NCBI RefSeq assembly: GCF_028290785.1
Contig: NZ_JAQGJD010000303.1
Location: forward strand, 1-64,000
Length of the DNA stretch: 64,000 nucleotides
Direction of reading: 5' to 3'
Source of the DNA: Tardiphaga sp.
Lineage (GTDB): Bacteria; Pseudomonadota; Alphaproteobacteria; Rhizobiales; Xanthobacteraceae
Positions 56,240 through 64,000 of this stretch are shown in pieces (position 1 is the stretch's first letter; each line of letters starts with the position of its first letter). Both the position numbers and the translations under genes were made by a program. The notes beneath the pieces were generated by a model, which worked only from the letters and a program-made list of their open reading frames with translations, did not search any database and was not told the origin of the DNA.

Positions 56240-56278
56240 TGCGAAACCCTTAAGTTTCCGAACATTGCCGGCCGGCCC

Positions 56279-56293
56279 TTAACTCCGTGTTTA
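56279..56293. promoter_or_regulatory. Candidate CtrA box between fliI and ctrA
   Basis: TTAA-CTCCGTG-TTTAC matches the CtrA consensus TTAA-N7-TTAAC with one mismatch. It lies 40 bases before the fliI start (minus strand) and about 315 bases before ctrA. A half-site TTAACCAT occurs at 56503. Confidence 0.4.
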
Positions 56294-56361
56294 CCCGCAT
56301 CGTTAATCATTACGTCATTGTCTGAGGCGACTGAGAGCACTTGCTCTTCAGAACGAAGGGC

Positions 56362-56530
56362 GAGTCGATGGAGTCGGTTACCGCCGGCTCTTAATGTGGA
56401 ACTTGAACGACTGCGGGAACAAAAAACGTCTTTGCTGCAATATCTTATGGCGATTCGACAAAAATTGCACGGTTTGAGCTTGCACAGGGGAATCAGGTTT
56501 TGTTAACCATATGTCGTCAGGATCCGAATC
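56362..56530. promoter_or_regulatory. Cluster of five GANTC (CcrM-type) sites upstream of ctrA
   Basis: GAGTC at 56362 and 56371, GATTC at 56452, GAATC at 56490 and 56526: five sites in 169 bases, in the promoter region of ctrA. In alphaproteobacteria GANTC methylation by CcrM tunes ctrA transcription through the cell cycle. A role here is inferred. Confidence 0.5.
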
Positions 56531-56606
56531 AGTTGTTCAAAGGCGTTTTTTGGTGCCGCAAGTGCGGCCGACCTGACGCCCGGAGCGGCGACTAAAGGGG
56601 ACTGGC

Positions 56607-57308
56607 ATGCGCGTTTTGCTAATAGAAGATGATAGCGCGGTCGCGCAGTCGATTGAGCTGATGCTCAAATCCGAGAGTTTTAACGTCTATACGACGGATC
56701 TCGGCGAAGAGGGCGTCGATCTCGGCAAACTCTACGATTACGACATTATCCTGCTCGATCTCAATCTCCCGGACATGTCCGGCTATGATGTGCTCAAGCA
56801 GCTGCGGGTGTCGAAGATCAAGACACCCATTCTAATCCTCTCCGGCCTCGCCGGCATCGAGGACAAGGTCAAGGGTCTCGGCGTCGGCGCTGACGACTAC
56901 ATGACCAAGCCTTTCCACAAGGACGAACTGGTCGCCCGCATTCATGCGATCGTGCGCCGCTCCAAAGGCCATGCCCAGTCGGTGATCCAGACCGGCGATC
57001 TCGTCGTCAACCTCGACACCAAGACGGTGGAAGTCGGCGGCCAGCGCGTGCATCTGACCGGCAAAGAATACCAGATGCTGGAGCTGCTCTCGCTCCGCAA
57101 GGGCACCACCCTCACCAAGGAAATGTTCCTCAACCATCTCTACGGCGGCATGGACGAGCCCGAACTGAAGATCATCGACGTGTTCATCTGCAAGCTGCGC
57201 AAGAAGCTGGCGAATGCATCGGACGGCCGCAACTTCATCGAAACCGTGTGGGGCCGCGGCTACGTGCTGCGCGAGCCGCACGAAGAAGAGATCCGCATCC
57301 CGGCCTGA
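56607..57308 (+). CDS. ctrA: Cell-cycle response regulator CtrA
   Basis: A 233-residue OmpR-type response regulator. The receiver has the acidic pair EDD at residues 7-9, phosphorylated Asp at 51 (ILLDLNLPD), and Lys in MTKPF near residue 104. The DNA-binding winged helix follows, with [20 protein letters not shown] and [17 protein letters not shown] precedes the ATG. CtrA controls replication, division and flagellar genes in this class, and candidate boxes are seen near fliI and flhA in this window. It is divergent from fliI and ends at a strong terminator. Confidence 0.97.
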   Translation: MRVLLIEDDSAVAQSIELMLKSESFNVYTTDLGEEGVDLGKLYDYDIILLDLNLPDMSGYDVLKQLRVSKIKTPILILSGLAGIEDKVKGLGVGADDYMTKPFHKDELVARIHAIVRRSKGHAQSVIQTGDLVVNLDTKTVEVGGQRVHLTGKEYQMLELLSLRKGTTLTKEMFLNHLYGGMDEPELKIIDVFICKLRKKLANASDGRNFIETVWGRGYVLREPHEEEIRIPA

Positions 57309-57361
57309 GTGTCAGGCCGGCCTGATCATTTCGGCGAGCCGTTGCTCGCGCCTCCCGACTG

Positions 57362-57390
57362 AACCCCGCCGGAAACGGCGGGGTTTTTGT
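57362..57390 (+). terminator. Rho-independent terminator after ctrA
   Basis: A 9-bp stem AACCCCGCC / GGCGGGGTT with loop GGAAAC, followed by TTTGTTT, about 55 bases after the ctrA stop. Confidence 0.88.
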
Positions 57391-57475
57391 TTGCGACGTG
57401 AACCCCGTCGCTGCTTGCCTCGACCAACGGTACATGGGTGTATACACCCTGCATTATCGAAATTTCGGGGGCGGA

Positions 57476-57886
57476 ATGGTTCTGCAATCTCTGGCCGGGC
57501 TGCCGGCCTTTCTGGTCTATTTCTGCACCGGCATCGTCGCCGTGATGCTGTACCTGTTCGTCTATCTGCGCATCACGCCGCATGACGAGTTCGAACTGAT
57601 CCGCAACAATGTGTCGTCGGCGGCGGTCGCGCTGGGGATGAGCCTGCTCGGCTTCGTGCTGCCGGTGGTCAGCGCCATCGTGCATTCCGCGAATGTGGTG
57701 GACTGCCTGATCTGGAGCGTAGTCGCGCTGATCGTACAGGTCGCGGTGTACTACATCGTCAGGATTCCGGTGCCAAACCTCTCCGGCCGCATTGCCCAGG
57801 GCGAGATGGCGCCGGCAATCTGGCTTGGCCTCGCCTCCCTCGCCGCGGGCGCGCTGAATGCCGCCTCCATGGTCTACACGCCATGA
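57476..57886 (+). CDS. DUF350 membrane protein (YjfL-like)
   Basis: A 136-residue inner-membrane protein with four hydrophobic segments: LPAFLVYFCTGIVAVMLYLF, the core LGMSLLGFVLPVVSAIV, LIWSVVALIVQVAVYYIV and a last one near APAIWLGLASLAAGALNA. This is the DUF350 pattern, and the length fits. The ATG at 57476 with GGGGGCGG nearby was chosen over an earlier in-frame start. It overlaps the next gene by 4 bases; the trio resembles the yjfL-yjfM-yjfC / ygiB-ygiC gene sets of enterobacteria. Function unknown. Confidence 0.82.
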   Translation: MVLQSLAGLPAFLVYFCTGIVAVMLYLFVYLRITPHDEFELIRNNVSSAAVALGMSLLGFVLPVVSAIVHSANVVDCLIWSVVALIVQVAVYYIVRIPVPNLSGRIAQGEMAPAIWLGLASLAAGALNAASMVYTP

Positions 57887-58269
57887 CGCCGAAGCCGGAC
57901 CAATCGTTCGGAAAGCGCCAGCCGCGATTGTCGCCGGACGAGCCGCCGGCCGCGGCGAGCAAACGCTCCAGCCACGTCGCGCTGCTGCTGATGGGTACGG
58001 TCGCGCTGGGCAGCGGCGCCTACGCGCTGATGCCGCGCGAAAACTGCGATCCGAACCGGCCGCCCATCGCCGCCGGCCAACCCAGCGATTGCCAGCAGCG
58101 CTCGTCCTCCTCCGGCGGCCACGGCGGCGGTTCGTCGTCCCGCAGCAATTTCGCCAGCACGGATACCGCCTCCAGCCATTCGTCGGGACCGTCGTCCGAC
58201 GCCGGCAGCAGCCATGTCGCCCGCGGCGGCTTTGGCTCGTTCATGTCGCATTTCTCCGGCGGCGGCTGA
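57883..58269 (+). CDS. DUF1190/YgiB-like protein
   Basis: A 128-residue protein with an N-terminal membrane segment (SHVALLLMGTVALGSGAYALM), one Cys pair in the early part (ENCDPNRPP and SDCQQR), and a Ser/Gly-rich low-complexity tail that ends GFGSFMSHFSGGG. The organisation is that of YgiB/YjfM. The gene overlaps the DUF350 gene by 4 bases (ATGA) and ends 7 bases before the ATP-grasp gene. Function unknown. Confidence 0.75.
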   Translation: MTPKPDQSFGKRQPRLSPDEPPAAASKRSSHVALLLMGTVALGSGAYALMPRENCDPNRPPIAAGQPSDCQQRSSSSGGHGGGSSSRSNFASTDTASSHSSGPSSDAGSSHVARGGFGSFMSHFSGGG

Positions 58270-58276
58270 AGCCAAC

Positions 58277-59434
58277 ATGCAGCGCATCGCCTGCCGCGAA
58301 CGCGACGACTGGGAGGCTACGGCCGCCGCAATGGGCTTTGCCTTTCACAGCGAAGCCGGCCAGCGCTACTGGGACGAGCGCGCCTACTACGCCTTCTCGC
58401 TCGACGAAATCGAACTCGGGATCGAGGCACCGACTTCGGAGCTCAACGCCATGTGCCGCGAACTCATCGGCCGCGCCGTTCAGGACGAGCATATTCTCCG
58501 GCGGCTGAGGATTCCGGAAGCGTTCTGGACATTGATCGCGGCCAGCTGGAAGCGTGGCGACCCCAGCCTCTATGGCCGCTTCGATTTTCGCTATGACGGG
58601 CACGGCCCGGCAAAGCTGCTGGAATACAATGCGGACACGCCGACTTCGCTGTTCGAGGCCGCGGTGTTCCAGTGGACCTGGCTCGAGCAGGCGATCGAGC
58701 GGCAGATCGTACCGAAGCGCGCCGACCAGTACAATTCGCTGCATGAAAATCTGATCGAAGCCTGGCGCCGGATCGGCACCGGACAGCGGCTGCACCTCGC
58801 CGCCGCGATGGCCAATGCCGAAGACCGCGGCACGGTCGGCTACCTCGCCGATGTCGCCAAGCAGGGCGGGCTGGATCCGGTGCTGATCGACATCGCCATG
58901 ATCGGCCTGCAGGACAATGGCAACTTCGTCGATTTGCAGGACGGCCCGATCGAGCTGGCGTTCAAGCTATACCCCTGGGAATGGATGTTTCGCGAGCAGT
59001 TCGGCACGCGGCTGAAGGGCGCCTCGACGCGCTGGGTCGAGCCGCCGTGGAAGGCGATCCTGTCCAACAAGGGAATCCTGCCGCTGCTATGGGCGATGTT
59101 TCCGAACCATCCCAACCTGCTGCCGGCCTATTTCGACGACGATCCCGCAGCGGCCGGCCTCGGCACGTCCTATGTGCGCAAGCCGATCTATTCCCGCGAG
59201 GGCGCCAACGTCACGCTGGTCAGCGGCGGCAGCGCGGTTGACGCGCAGCCCGGCCCCTACGGTGCGGAGGGATTCATTCGCCAGGCGCTGGCGCCGCTGC
59301 CGAATTTTTCGGATCAGTATCCGGTACTCGGCAGCTGGCTGGTCGGCGAGGTCCCGTGCGGCCTGTCAATCCGCGAAGACGATGGCCCGATCACCGGCAA
59401 CCTGTCGCGCTTCGTGCCGCACGCAATCTTGTAG
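58277..59434 (+). CDS. Glutathionylspermidine synthase family ATP-grasp protein (YgiC/YjfC-like)
   Basis: A 385-residue ATP-grasp ligase. Family segments are YGRFDFRYDGHGPAKLLEYN (with the Asn), DTPTSLFEAAVFQW, and near the C terminus KPIYSREGANVTLVSGG with the ATP-binding residues. E. coli glutathionylspermidine synthase has a second amidase domain that is missing here, as in YgiC. The substrate of YgiC is not established. I chose the ATG at 58277; a frame extension would overlap the previous gene. It is one base from the convergent cheR gene. Confidence 0.88.
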   Translation: MQRIACRERDDWEATAAAMGFAFHSEAGQRYWDERAYYAFSLDEIELGIEAPTSELNAMCRELIGRAVQDEHILRRLRIPEAFWTLIAASWKRGDPSLYGRFDFRYDGHGPAKLLEYNADTPTSLFEAAVFQWTWLEQAIERQIVPKRADQYNSLHENLIEAWRRIGTGQRLHLAAAMANAEDRGTVGYLADVAKQGGLDPVLIDIAMIGLQDNGNFVDLQDGPIELAFKLYPWEWMFREQFGTRLKGASTRWVEPPWKAILSNKGILPLLWAMFPNHPNLLPAYFDDDPAAAGLGTSYVRKPIYSREGANVTLVSGGSAVDAQPGPYGAEGFIRQALAPLPNFSDQYPVLGSWLVGEVPCGLSIREDDGPITGNLSRFVPHAIL

Positions 59435-59435
59435 G

Positions 59436-60314
59436 TCAGCGCGCCGGCGAGGCGGCAGCCTTCAGCGGCTGCTGCATACCCGGCACGATCGAGGGCGAGG
59501 CGCGCAGCAGGTTCGGCCGATACACGCCGCGGCGATCCGGATGCGGCTTGAAAGCGTCGGTGAGGCCAACCACGGTTTCTGCCGCGCCCAGCGCCAGGAA
59601 GCCATCGGGCTCCATCGCCTTGGCGAGCCGGCCGAAGATCTGGGTCTTCATGTCCTGATCGAAATAGATCAGCACGTTGCGGCAGAAGATCAGGTCGAAC
59701 TTGCCCATGCTGCCAAAATCCTGCAGCAGGTTCAGCGGCCGGTACTGGATCATCGAGCGGATCTCGGGGCTGATCTGCCACATCTCGCCGACCTGCTTGA
59801 AGTACTTCACCAGCAACTGGATCGGCAGCCCACGCTGCACTTCGAACTGGCTGTAGATGCCGGACTTGGATTTCTCCAGCACCTGCTGCGAGATGTCGGT
59901 ACCGATGATCTCGATCCGCCACCCGGCCAGCGCGGCGCCCATTTCCTTCAGGCACATGGCGATCGAATAGGGCTCCTGCCCGGTCGATGCCGCGGCACAC
60001 CAGATTCGCAGACTGCGCCGGCCGGCGCGGGCCTGCATCAGCTCGGGAATGATCGCTTCGCGCAGATGGTCGAATGGAATCTTGTCGCGAAAAAAGAACG
60101 TCTCGTTGGTGGTCATCGCCTCGACCACTTCGGACGCCAGCCCGGCAGCACCGGACTTGATCTTTTGCACCAGTTCGTCGATGCCGGCGAGATTGGATTT
60201 GCGGGCCAGCGGGATCAGCCGGCTCTCGACCAGGTACTGCTTGTCCGCGGACAGATCGAGACCGGAGCGCTCTTTCAGGAACTTGCGGAGAAATTCGTAA
60301 TCGACTGGCGTCAT
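59436..60314 (-). CDS. cheR: Chemotaxis protein methyltransferase CheR
   Basis: A 292-residue SAM-dependent enzyme that methylates Glu residues of chemoreceptors. The N-terminal helical domain (residues 1-80) is followed by [13 protein letters not shown], the SAM site [37 protein letters not shown] and [13 protein letters not shown]. It overlaps cheB by 4 bases. It is the last gene of the che operon and opposes CheB. Confidence 0.95.
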   Translation of the reverse strand: MTPVDYEFLRKFLKERSGLDLSADKQYLVESRLIPLARKSNLAGIDELVQKIKSGAAGLASEVVEAMTTNETFFFRDKIPFDHLREAIIPELMQARAGRRSLRIWCAAASTGQEPYSIAMCLKEMGAALAGWRIEIIGTDISQQVLEKSKSGIYSQFEVQRGLPIQLLVKYFKQVGEMWQISPEIRSMIQYRPLNLLQDFGSMGKFDLIFCRNVLIYFDQDMKTQIFGRLAKAMEPDGFLALGAAETVVGLTDAFKPHPDRRGVYRPNLLRASPSIVPGMQQPLKAAASPAR

Positions 60315-61468
60315 GACCGATCCCCCGAAAAGATCCGAACCAGTTTCGAAGCGATCTGGTTAAGTGGCAAAATCGCCGAGCAAATCCCGGCATTGGCAGC
60401 CGCACCCGGCATGCCCCACACCACGCTTGAAGCTTCGTCCTGAGCGATGACGTTACCGCCAGCCGCCACGATATCCTTGCCGCCGCGCATGCCATCCGAG
60501 CCCATGCCGGTCAGCACGACCGCGAGAATCGCGCCCTGCCAGGCGGTGATCGCCGATGTGAACAGCGGATCGACCGCCGGCTTGCAGAAATTCACCGGGG
60601 GACCGTCGTCCAGGGCAATGGCGATATTGGCGCCCTGCTTGACGACGCGCATGTGCTTGCCGCCCGGCGCCAGATAGATCTGGCCCGCCTTGACCAGTTC
60701 GCCGTCGATGCCTTCGCGCGCCGGACGCTTGCTGGTACGCGCCAGATGTTCGGCAAGAATGGTGGTGAAGGTCGGAGGCATATGTTGGGTGATCAGGACC
60801 GGGACGCGGTCGATCACGGTGCCGATCTCGGCGACGAGCGTCATCAGCGCCTGCGGGCCGCCGGTGGACGATCCGATCAGCAGTACGCGCGGCATGATCG
60901 CGCTGAACGGACGCTTCACCAGTTGCGCCTGCGCGGCGACCGTGATCGCCGGACGCGGCGCCGGTTCGCGCGCTGTCGGGGCGATCGACGGCGACGATGC
61001 CGATTTCAGGCGCCGTACCTTCATGCCGAGATGGCGGATCTTCTGCAGCAGATCGTGCTTGAAGATGTCGGCGGCGGCGAGTTCGCGGGTGCTTTCCGGC
61101 TTCGGGATATAATCGGCCGCGCCCAGCGACATCGCCTTGAAGCTGATCTCCGCATTGCGGCGGGTCAGCGTCGACGCCATGATGACGATCAGGTTGCGCT
61201 TTTTCGCAAGAAGCTGAGGCAAGGCCTCAATGCCGTCGAGTTCGGGCATCTCGATATCGAGCACGGCCACGTCGGGATTGATGCGCTCGACCTGGTTGAC
61301 GGCGTCGAGGCCGGTGCGCAGCGATCCCACGACGGTCATGTCCGGCTCGGCTTCGATCCAGCGCGAGATCAGGCCGCGAATGACGACGGAGTCGTCCACC
61401 ACCATGACCCGCAGCGGCTCATACCGCGTCGAATCCGCAACCGAGGGACTAATCACATCAATACTCAT
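60311..61468 (-). CDS. cheB: Chemotaxis response regulator protein-glutamate methylesterase CheB
   Basis: A 385-residue two-domain protein. The receiver has DDS near residue 25 and the phosphorylated Asp at 71 ([10 protein letters not shown]). The C-terminal methylesterase domain has catalytic Ser in [10 protein letters not shown], His in TQHMPPTFT and Asp in [11 protein letters not shown] linker with Pro and Ala joins the two. It removes methyl groups added by CheR. It lies between cheY and cheR and overlaps the latter. Confidence 0.96.
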   Translation of the reverse strand: MSIDVISPSVADSTRYEPLRVMVVDDSVVIRGLISRWIEAEPDMTVVGSLRTGLDAVNQVERINPDVAVLDIEMPELDGIEALPQLLAKKRNLIVIMASTLTRRNAEISFKAMSLGAADYIPKPESTRELAAADIFKHDLLQKIRHLGMKVRRLKSASSPSIAPTAREPAPRPAITVAAQAQLVKRPFSAIMPRVLLIGSSTGGPQALMTLVAEIGTVIDRVPVLITQHMPPTFTTILAEHLARTSKRPAREGIDGELVKAGQIYLAPGGKHMRVVKQGANIAIALDDGPPVNFCKPAVDPLFTSAITAWQGAILAVVLTGMGSDGMRGGKDIVAAGGNVIAQDEASSVVWGMPGAAANAGICSAILPLNQIASKLVRIFSGDRS

Positions 61469-61533
61469 GACTCACCAGACGCAACGAACGCCACGAACGA
61501 CTAACAAAATTTCTTCAATATACGCAGATCGAA

Positions 61534-61553
61534 AGCCGGCCCGGGTGCCGGCT
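61534..61553 (-). terminator. Possible hairpin after cheY
   Basis: AGCCGGC / GCCGGCT with a six-base loop lies at the cheY stop on the minus strand, followed only by TTTC. It may attenuate transcription between cheY and cheB. Confidence 0.35.
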
Positions 61554-61918
61554 CAGATCAAGCCAACTTCGTGAAACTTCGCCGACACGATTTCCTTGTC
61601 GAACGGTTTCATGATGTATTCGTTGGCGCCGGCGTGCAGCGCGCGAGCAATGTGCGCTACGTCGTTCTCCGTCGTGCAGAAGACGACCTTGGGGACATCG
61701 CCGCCGGGCATCCGGCGCAGGTTGCGCAGGAACTCGTAGCCATCCATCACCGGCATATTCCAGTCGAGCAGCACCGCATCGGGCAGCCCGCGCTTGCAGA
61801 CTTCAAGCGCCTTCTCGCCGTCTTCGGCTTCGGTGATCTCGAAATCCAGACCTTCGAGGATCCGACGAGCGACTTTTCGGATGACGCTGGAGTCATCGAC
61901 AACCAGACATGTCTTCAT
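61553..61918 (-). CDS. cheY: Chemotaxis response regulator CheY
   Basis: A 121-residue single receiver domain. The acidic pair lies at residues 8-9 (VVDDS), the phosphorylated Asp at 52 (LLDWNMPVMDG), Thr near 82 in FCTTEND and Lys in IMKPFDKE. CheA phosphorylates it and it changes flagellar rotation; as a second receiver (CheA carries its own) it may also act as a phosphate sink. It lies between cheW and cheB. Confidence 0.94.
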   Translation of the reverse strand: MKTCLVVDDSSVIRKVARRILEGLDFEITEAEDGEKALEVCKRGLPDAVLLDWNMPVMDGYEFLRNLRRMPGGDVPKVVFCTTENDVAHIARALHAGANEYIMKPFDKEIVSAKFHEVGLI

Positions 61919-61974
61919 TTTAGCCTCTGCAGTTCAGTCCCGAAGGGACGTTTCCATCGCGCGTGCTGCCAGCC

Positions 61975-62445
61975 TTAGGCGGCCAGCTTGTCAGGCGAAA
62001 TTTCAAGAATTTTGTCGACATCGAGAACGACCATCAACTGGCCTTCGAGGCGATGAACGCCGGCGGCCATCTTCGCCATCCGCGGGTCGAGATTGACCGG
62101 GTTCACTTCGCGGCTGTCATCGGCGAGCTTCAACACTTCGCCGATCGAGTCGATCAGCAAGCCGTAGGATTCGCCCCGCAGATCAACACCCACCGCCATC
62201 GGCGGCTTGCCGTCGTCGTTCTTCGGCAGGCCCAGGCGCGAACGCATGTCGATCGCCGTGACAATGCGGCCGCGCAGGTTGAGCACACCGGCCACGTCGC
62301 TGGACGACAGCGGCACGCGGGTCAGGCGTTCGGGCATGAAGACGTCCTGGACGCGGGAGATCGGCATGCCGAACAACTGTCCCCCGATCATGGTGGTAAC
62401 GAACTCTGTAATCGCGCCGTCGGCGCTGTGGGTCTTGGTGGTCAT
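61975..62445 (-). CDS. cheW: Chemotaxis coupling protein CheW
   Basis: A 156-residue SH3-like coupling protein linking receptors to CheA. Family segments are FVTTMIGGQLFGMPISRVQD at the start, AGVLNLRGRIVTAIDMRSRL in the middle and LMVVLDVDKIL at the end. I chose the ATG at 62445 with GAGGGAC upstream; an ATG at 62460 overlaps the cheA stop (ATGA) and is possible. It follows cheA directly. Confidence 0.94.
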   Translation of the reverse strand: MTTKTHSADGAITEFVTTMIGGQLFGMPISRVQDVFMPERLTRVPLSSSDVAGVLNLRGRIVTAIDMRSRLGLPKNDDGKPPMAVGVDLRGESYGLLIDSIGEVLKLADDSREVNPVNLDPRMAKMAAGVHRLEGQLMVVLDVDKILEISPDKLAA

Positions 62446-62456
62446 CGTTACGTCCC

Positions 62457-64000
62457 TCATGCCGCCTGGTGAATTTCAGTGGTCTGCTCTTTCAGCGCGG
62501 CAATCAGGCCGGGTCGATCGAACTTGGCGACGTAATCGTGGAAGCCGGCGAGGCGACCGCGCTCGATGGCCGCCGGAGAGATCATCGACGACAGCGCGAT
62601 GATCGGTGTGTGAGAAAGCTTGGCATCGGCACGGATGGTTTCGGCGAATTCGAAACCGTTCATGTCCGGCATTTCGATATCGGTCAGAATCGCATCGAAC
62701 TCCTGGCCGGAGCGCAGCACGACGAGGCCTTCCTGCGCGTTTGTGGCGACGCGGACTTTATAGCCGGCGGCCTTGAGCACGGGCGACAGCATGTTGCGGA
62801 AAAACGCGGAGTCATCGACCAGCAGGATCGACTGCGCGGTAGCTGACACACGCATTTCCTTGCGGCTGAACCAGTCGGCGAAGGCCATCGGCAGGAAGTG
62901 GCCGACGTCGATCACTTCCGTAGCAAGGCCCTTGATGACGGCGGAGCCGAGGATGCCCTCCCGACCGCTGGCGACTTCGATGTGTAGTCGCTCTTCGACG
63001 ATGTCGACGATCTCATCGACCACGAGGCCCATAGAGCGACCGTCGTCGGCGAATACCAGGATCGGCTGGGTGCCCGAGGTGCGCACCGTGACGTTCTCCA
63101 TCTGCACCAGCGGCATCAGCTGGTCGCGGTACTGGACCATGTAGCGGCCGTTGGAAAGTTCGACCTTATCGACGCTGATCTCCTCGAGGCGCGTCACCAG
63201 ACCAAGTGGCACCGCCTTCGGCTGTGCCGAGCCGGCACGGAACACCAGCAACGATGTCAGCTGTTCGGCGGCCATGGCGCGAGCAGCGGCGTTCTCTTCC
63301 GCGATTTCGTGCTGGCTGGACGCGGCAGCGCCGAGTTCCTGCGCGATGCCGTTCGGATCGATGATCATGATCACCGCGCCGTCACCGAGAATGGTGTTGC
63401 CCGAGAACATCCCGATGTGACGCAGCTTGGTGGACATCGGCTTGACGACGATTTCCTCGGTGTGGAAGACGCCATCGACGACGATACCGAAGGTCTGGTT
63501 GCCTACCTGCGTCACGATGATGAAGCCGTTTTCCGGATCGGTCGAGCTGCCGTCGTCGATCTTCAGGAGCTTCTTCAGGTGCATCAGCGGCAGTAGCTTG
63601 TTGCGGAGCCGCAGCACCGGAGTGTCCTTGATGCGCTCGATGCGATGCTCCGAATTGGCGCGCGCACGCACCAACTCAACCACCGCCAGCTGCGGAACGG
63701 CGAAGCGGTCGCCGCCGGCTTCGACGATCAGCGCAGAGACGATGGCCAGTGTCAGCGGAATTTTGATGGTGACGCTGGAGCCCTCGCCGGACACCGACTT
63801 GACGTCGATGGTACCGCCGATCTGATCGATATTGGTGCGCACTACGTCCATACCGACGCCGCGGCCGGATACGCTGGTGATCGCTGCCGCCGTCGAGAAG
63901 CCCGGCGCGAAGATGAACTTGTGAATCTGGGCTTCCGTCATCTTTTCGATGTCGGCTTCGGAGGCGAGCCCGTTCGAGATCGCCTTGGCCCTGATGCGGT
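62457..64000 (-). CDS. cheA: Chemotaxis sensor kinase CheA with C-terminal receiver (partial)
   Basis: The C-terminal 514 or so residues of a hybrid CheA; the gene continues beyond the window end at 64000, so the phosphotransfer and dimer domains are missing. Present are the end of the kinase domain with the G box VSGRGVGMDVVRTNIDQIGG, two CheW-like segments (SALIVEAGGDRFAVPQLAVV and LTSLLVFRAGSAQPKAVPLG), and a C-terminal receiver with VDDSAFFRNML and phosphorylated Asp in ILTDIEMPDMNGFEF. The added receiver marks alphaproteobacterial and other hybrid CheA types. Confidence 0.95.
   Translation of the reverse strand, partial: RIRAKAISNGLASEADIEKMTEAQIHKFIFAPGFSTAAAITSVSGRGVGMDVVRTNIDQIGGTIDVKSVSGEGSSVTIKIPLTLAIVSALIVEAGGDRFAVPQLAVVELVRARANSEHRIERIKDTPVLRLRNKLLPLMHLKKLLKIDDGSSTDPENGFIIVTQVGNQTFGIVVDGVFHTEEIVVKPMSTKLRHIGMFSGNTILGDGAVIMIIDPNGIAQELGAAASSQHEIAEENAAARAMAAEQLTSLLVFRAGSAQPKAVPLGLVTRLEEISVDKVELSNGRYMVQYRDQLMPLVQMENVTVRTSGTQPILVFADDGRSMGLVVDEIVDIVEERLHIEVASGREGILGSAVIKGLATEVIDVGHFLPMAFADWFSRKEMRVSATAQSILLVDDSAFFRNMLSPVLKAAGYKVRVATNAQEGLVVLRSGQEFDAILTDIEMPDMNGFEFAETIRADAKLSHTPIIALSSMISPAAIERGRLAGFHDYVAKFDRPGLIAALKEQTTEIHQAA

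Overview
The window is high-GC DNA from an alphaproteobacterium, most likely of the Bradyrhizobium / Rhodopseudomonas / Afipia group. The evidence is a CtrA master regulator gene with GANTC (CcrM-type) sites upstream, flagellar fliI-fliJ and flhA beside it, a cheA-REC/cheW/cheY/cheB/cheR operon, many liv-type and dpp-type ABC uptake systems, several acyl-CoA catabolic enzymes, and two interspersed palindromic repeats of a kind I associate with this group. I see no rRNA, tRNA, CRISPR array or intact mobile element.

Layout. (1) 0-6.3 kb: a dipeptide/oligopeptide-type ABC transporter (binding protein, two permeases, two ATPases, minus strand) with a divergent GntR/FCD regulator and a 7-2-7 palindrome between them. 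(2) 6.3-8.7 kb: gene-poor, decayed DNA with three small genes and a 5'-truncated alcohol dehydrogenase remnant. (3) 8.8-14.0 kb: an IclR regulator divergent from two paralogous FAD oxidoreductases and an MFS carrier. (4) 14.0-36.6 kb: a large CoA-ester catabolic locus. It holds two divergent crotonases; a seven-gene minus-strand operon (DsbA-fold isomerase, acyl-CoA ligase, SDR, two acyl-CoA dehydrogenase subunits, thiolase, nitronate-monooxygenase family protein); a divergent HxlR regulator; and a second minus-strand set (four liv-type binding proteins, LivHMGF, a CoA-transferase, an SDR, a GST and an AraC regulator). (5) 37.4-46.3 kb: a sugar-acid catabolic operon (TauT/SsuABC-type ABC transporter, IlvD/Edd dehydratase, RraA-like protein, aldehyde dehydrogenase, SMP-30 lactonase) with a divergent GntR regulator and an 8-2-8 palindrome. 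(6) 46.6-49.6 kb: a flavoprotein, a small secreted protein and an MFS carrier. (7) 49.9-64.0 kb: motility and cell-cycle genes (flhA, fliJ, fliI, ctrA, che operon) interleaved with an ECF sigma/anti-sigma pair and a DUF350-YgiB-YgiC trio.

The most striking signal is a repeated promoter-operator in region 4. AGTTC-N7-GAACT lies in the spacer after a TTGAC -35 box and occurs three times, always on the minus strand and 80-100 bp upstream of a start codon: before the catabolic operon, before one binding-protein gene, and before its paralogue that heads the second transport/CoA-transferase set. The first copy lies between the catabolic operon and the HxlR gene. I infer a single regulon of about 21 kb for uptake and CoA-dependent degradation of an unidentified (possibly cyclic) organic acid. 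It includes two SDR paralogues whose catalytic Tyr is Phe, and two proteins of glutathione-linked families.

Gene starts were moved from the longest possible frame where a ribosome binding site, a signal peptide or an overlap argued for a different one; those choices are stated in each entry.
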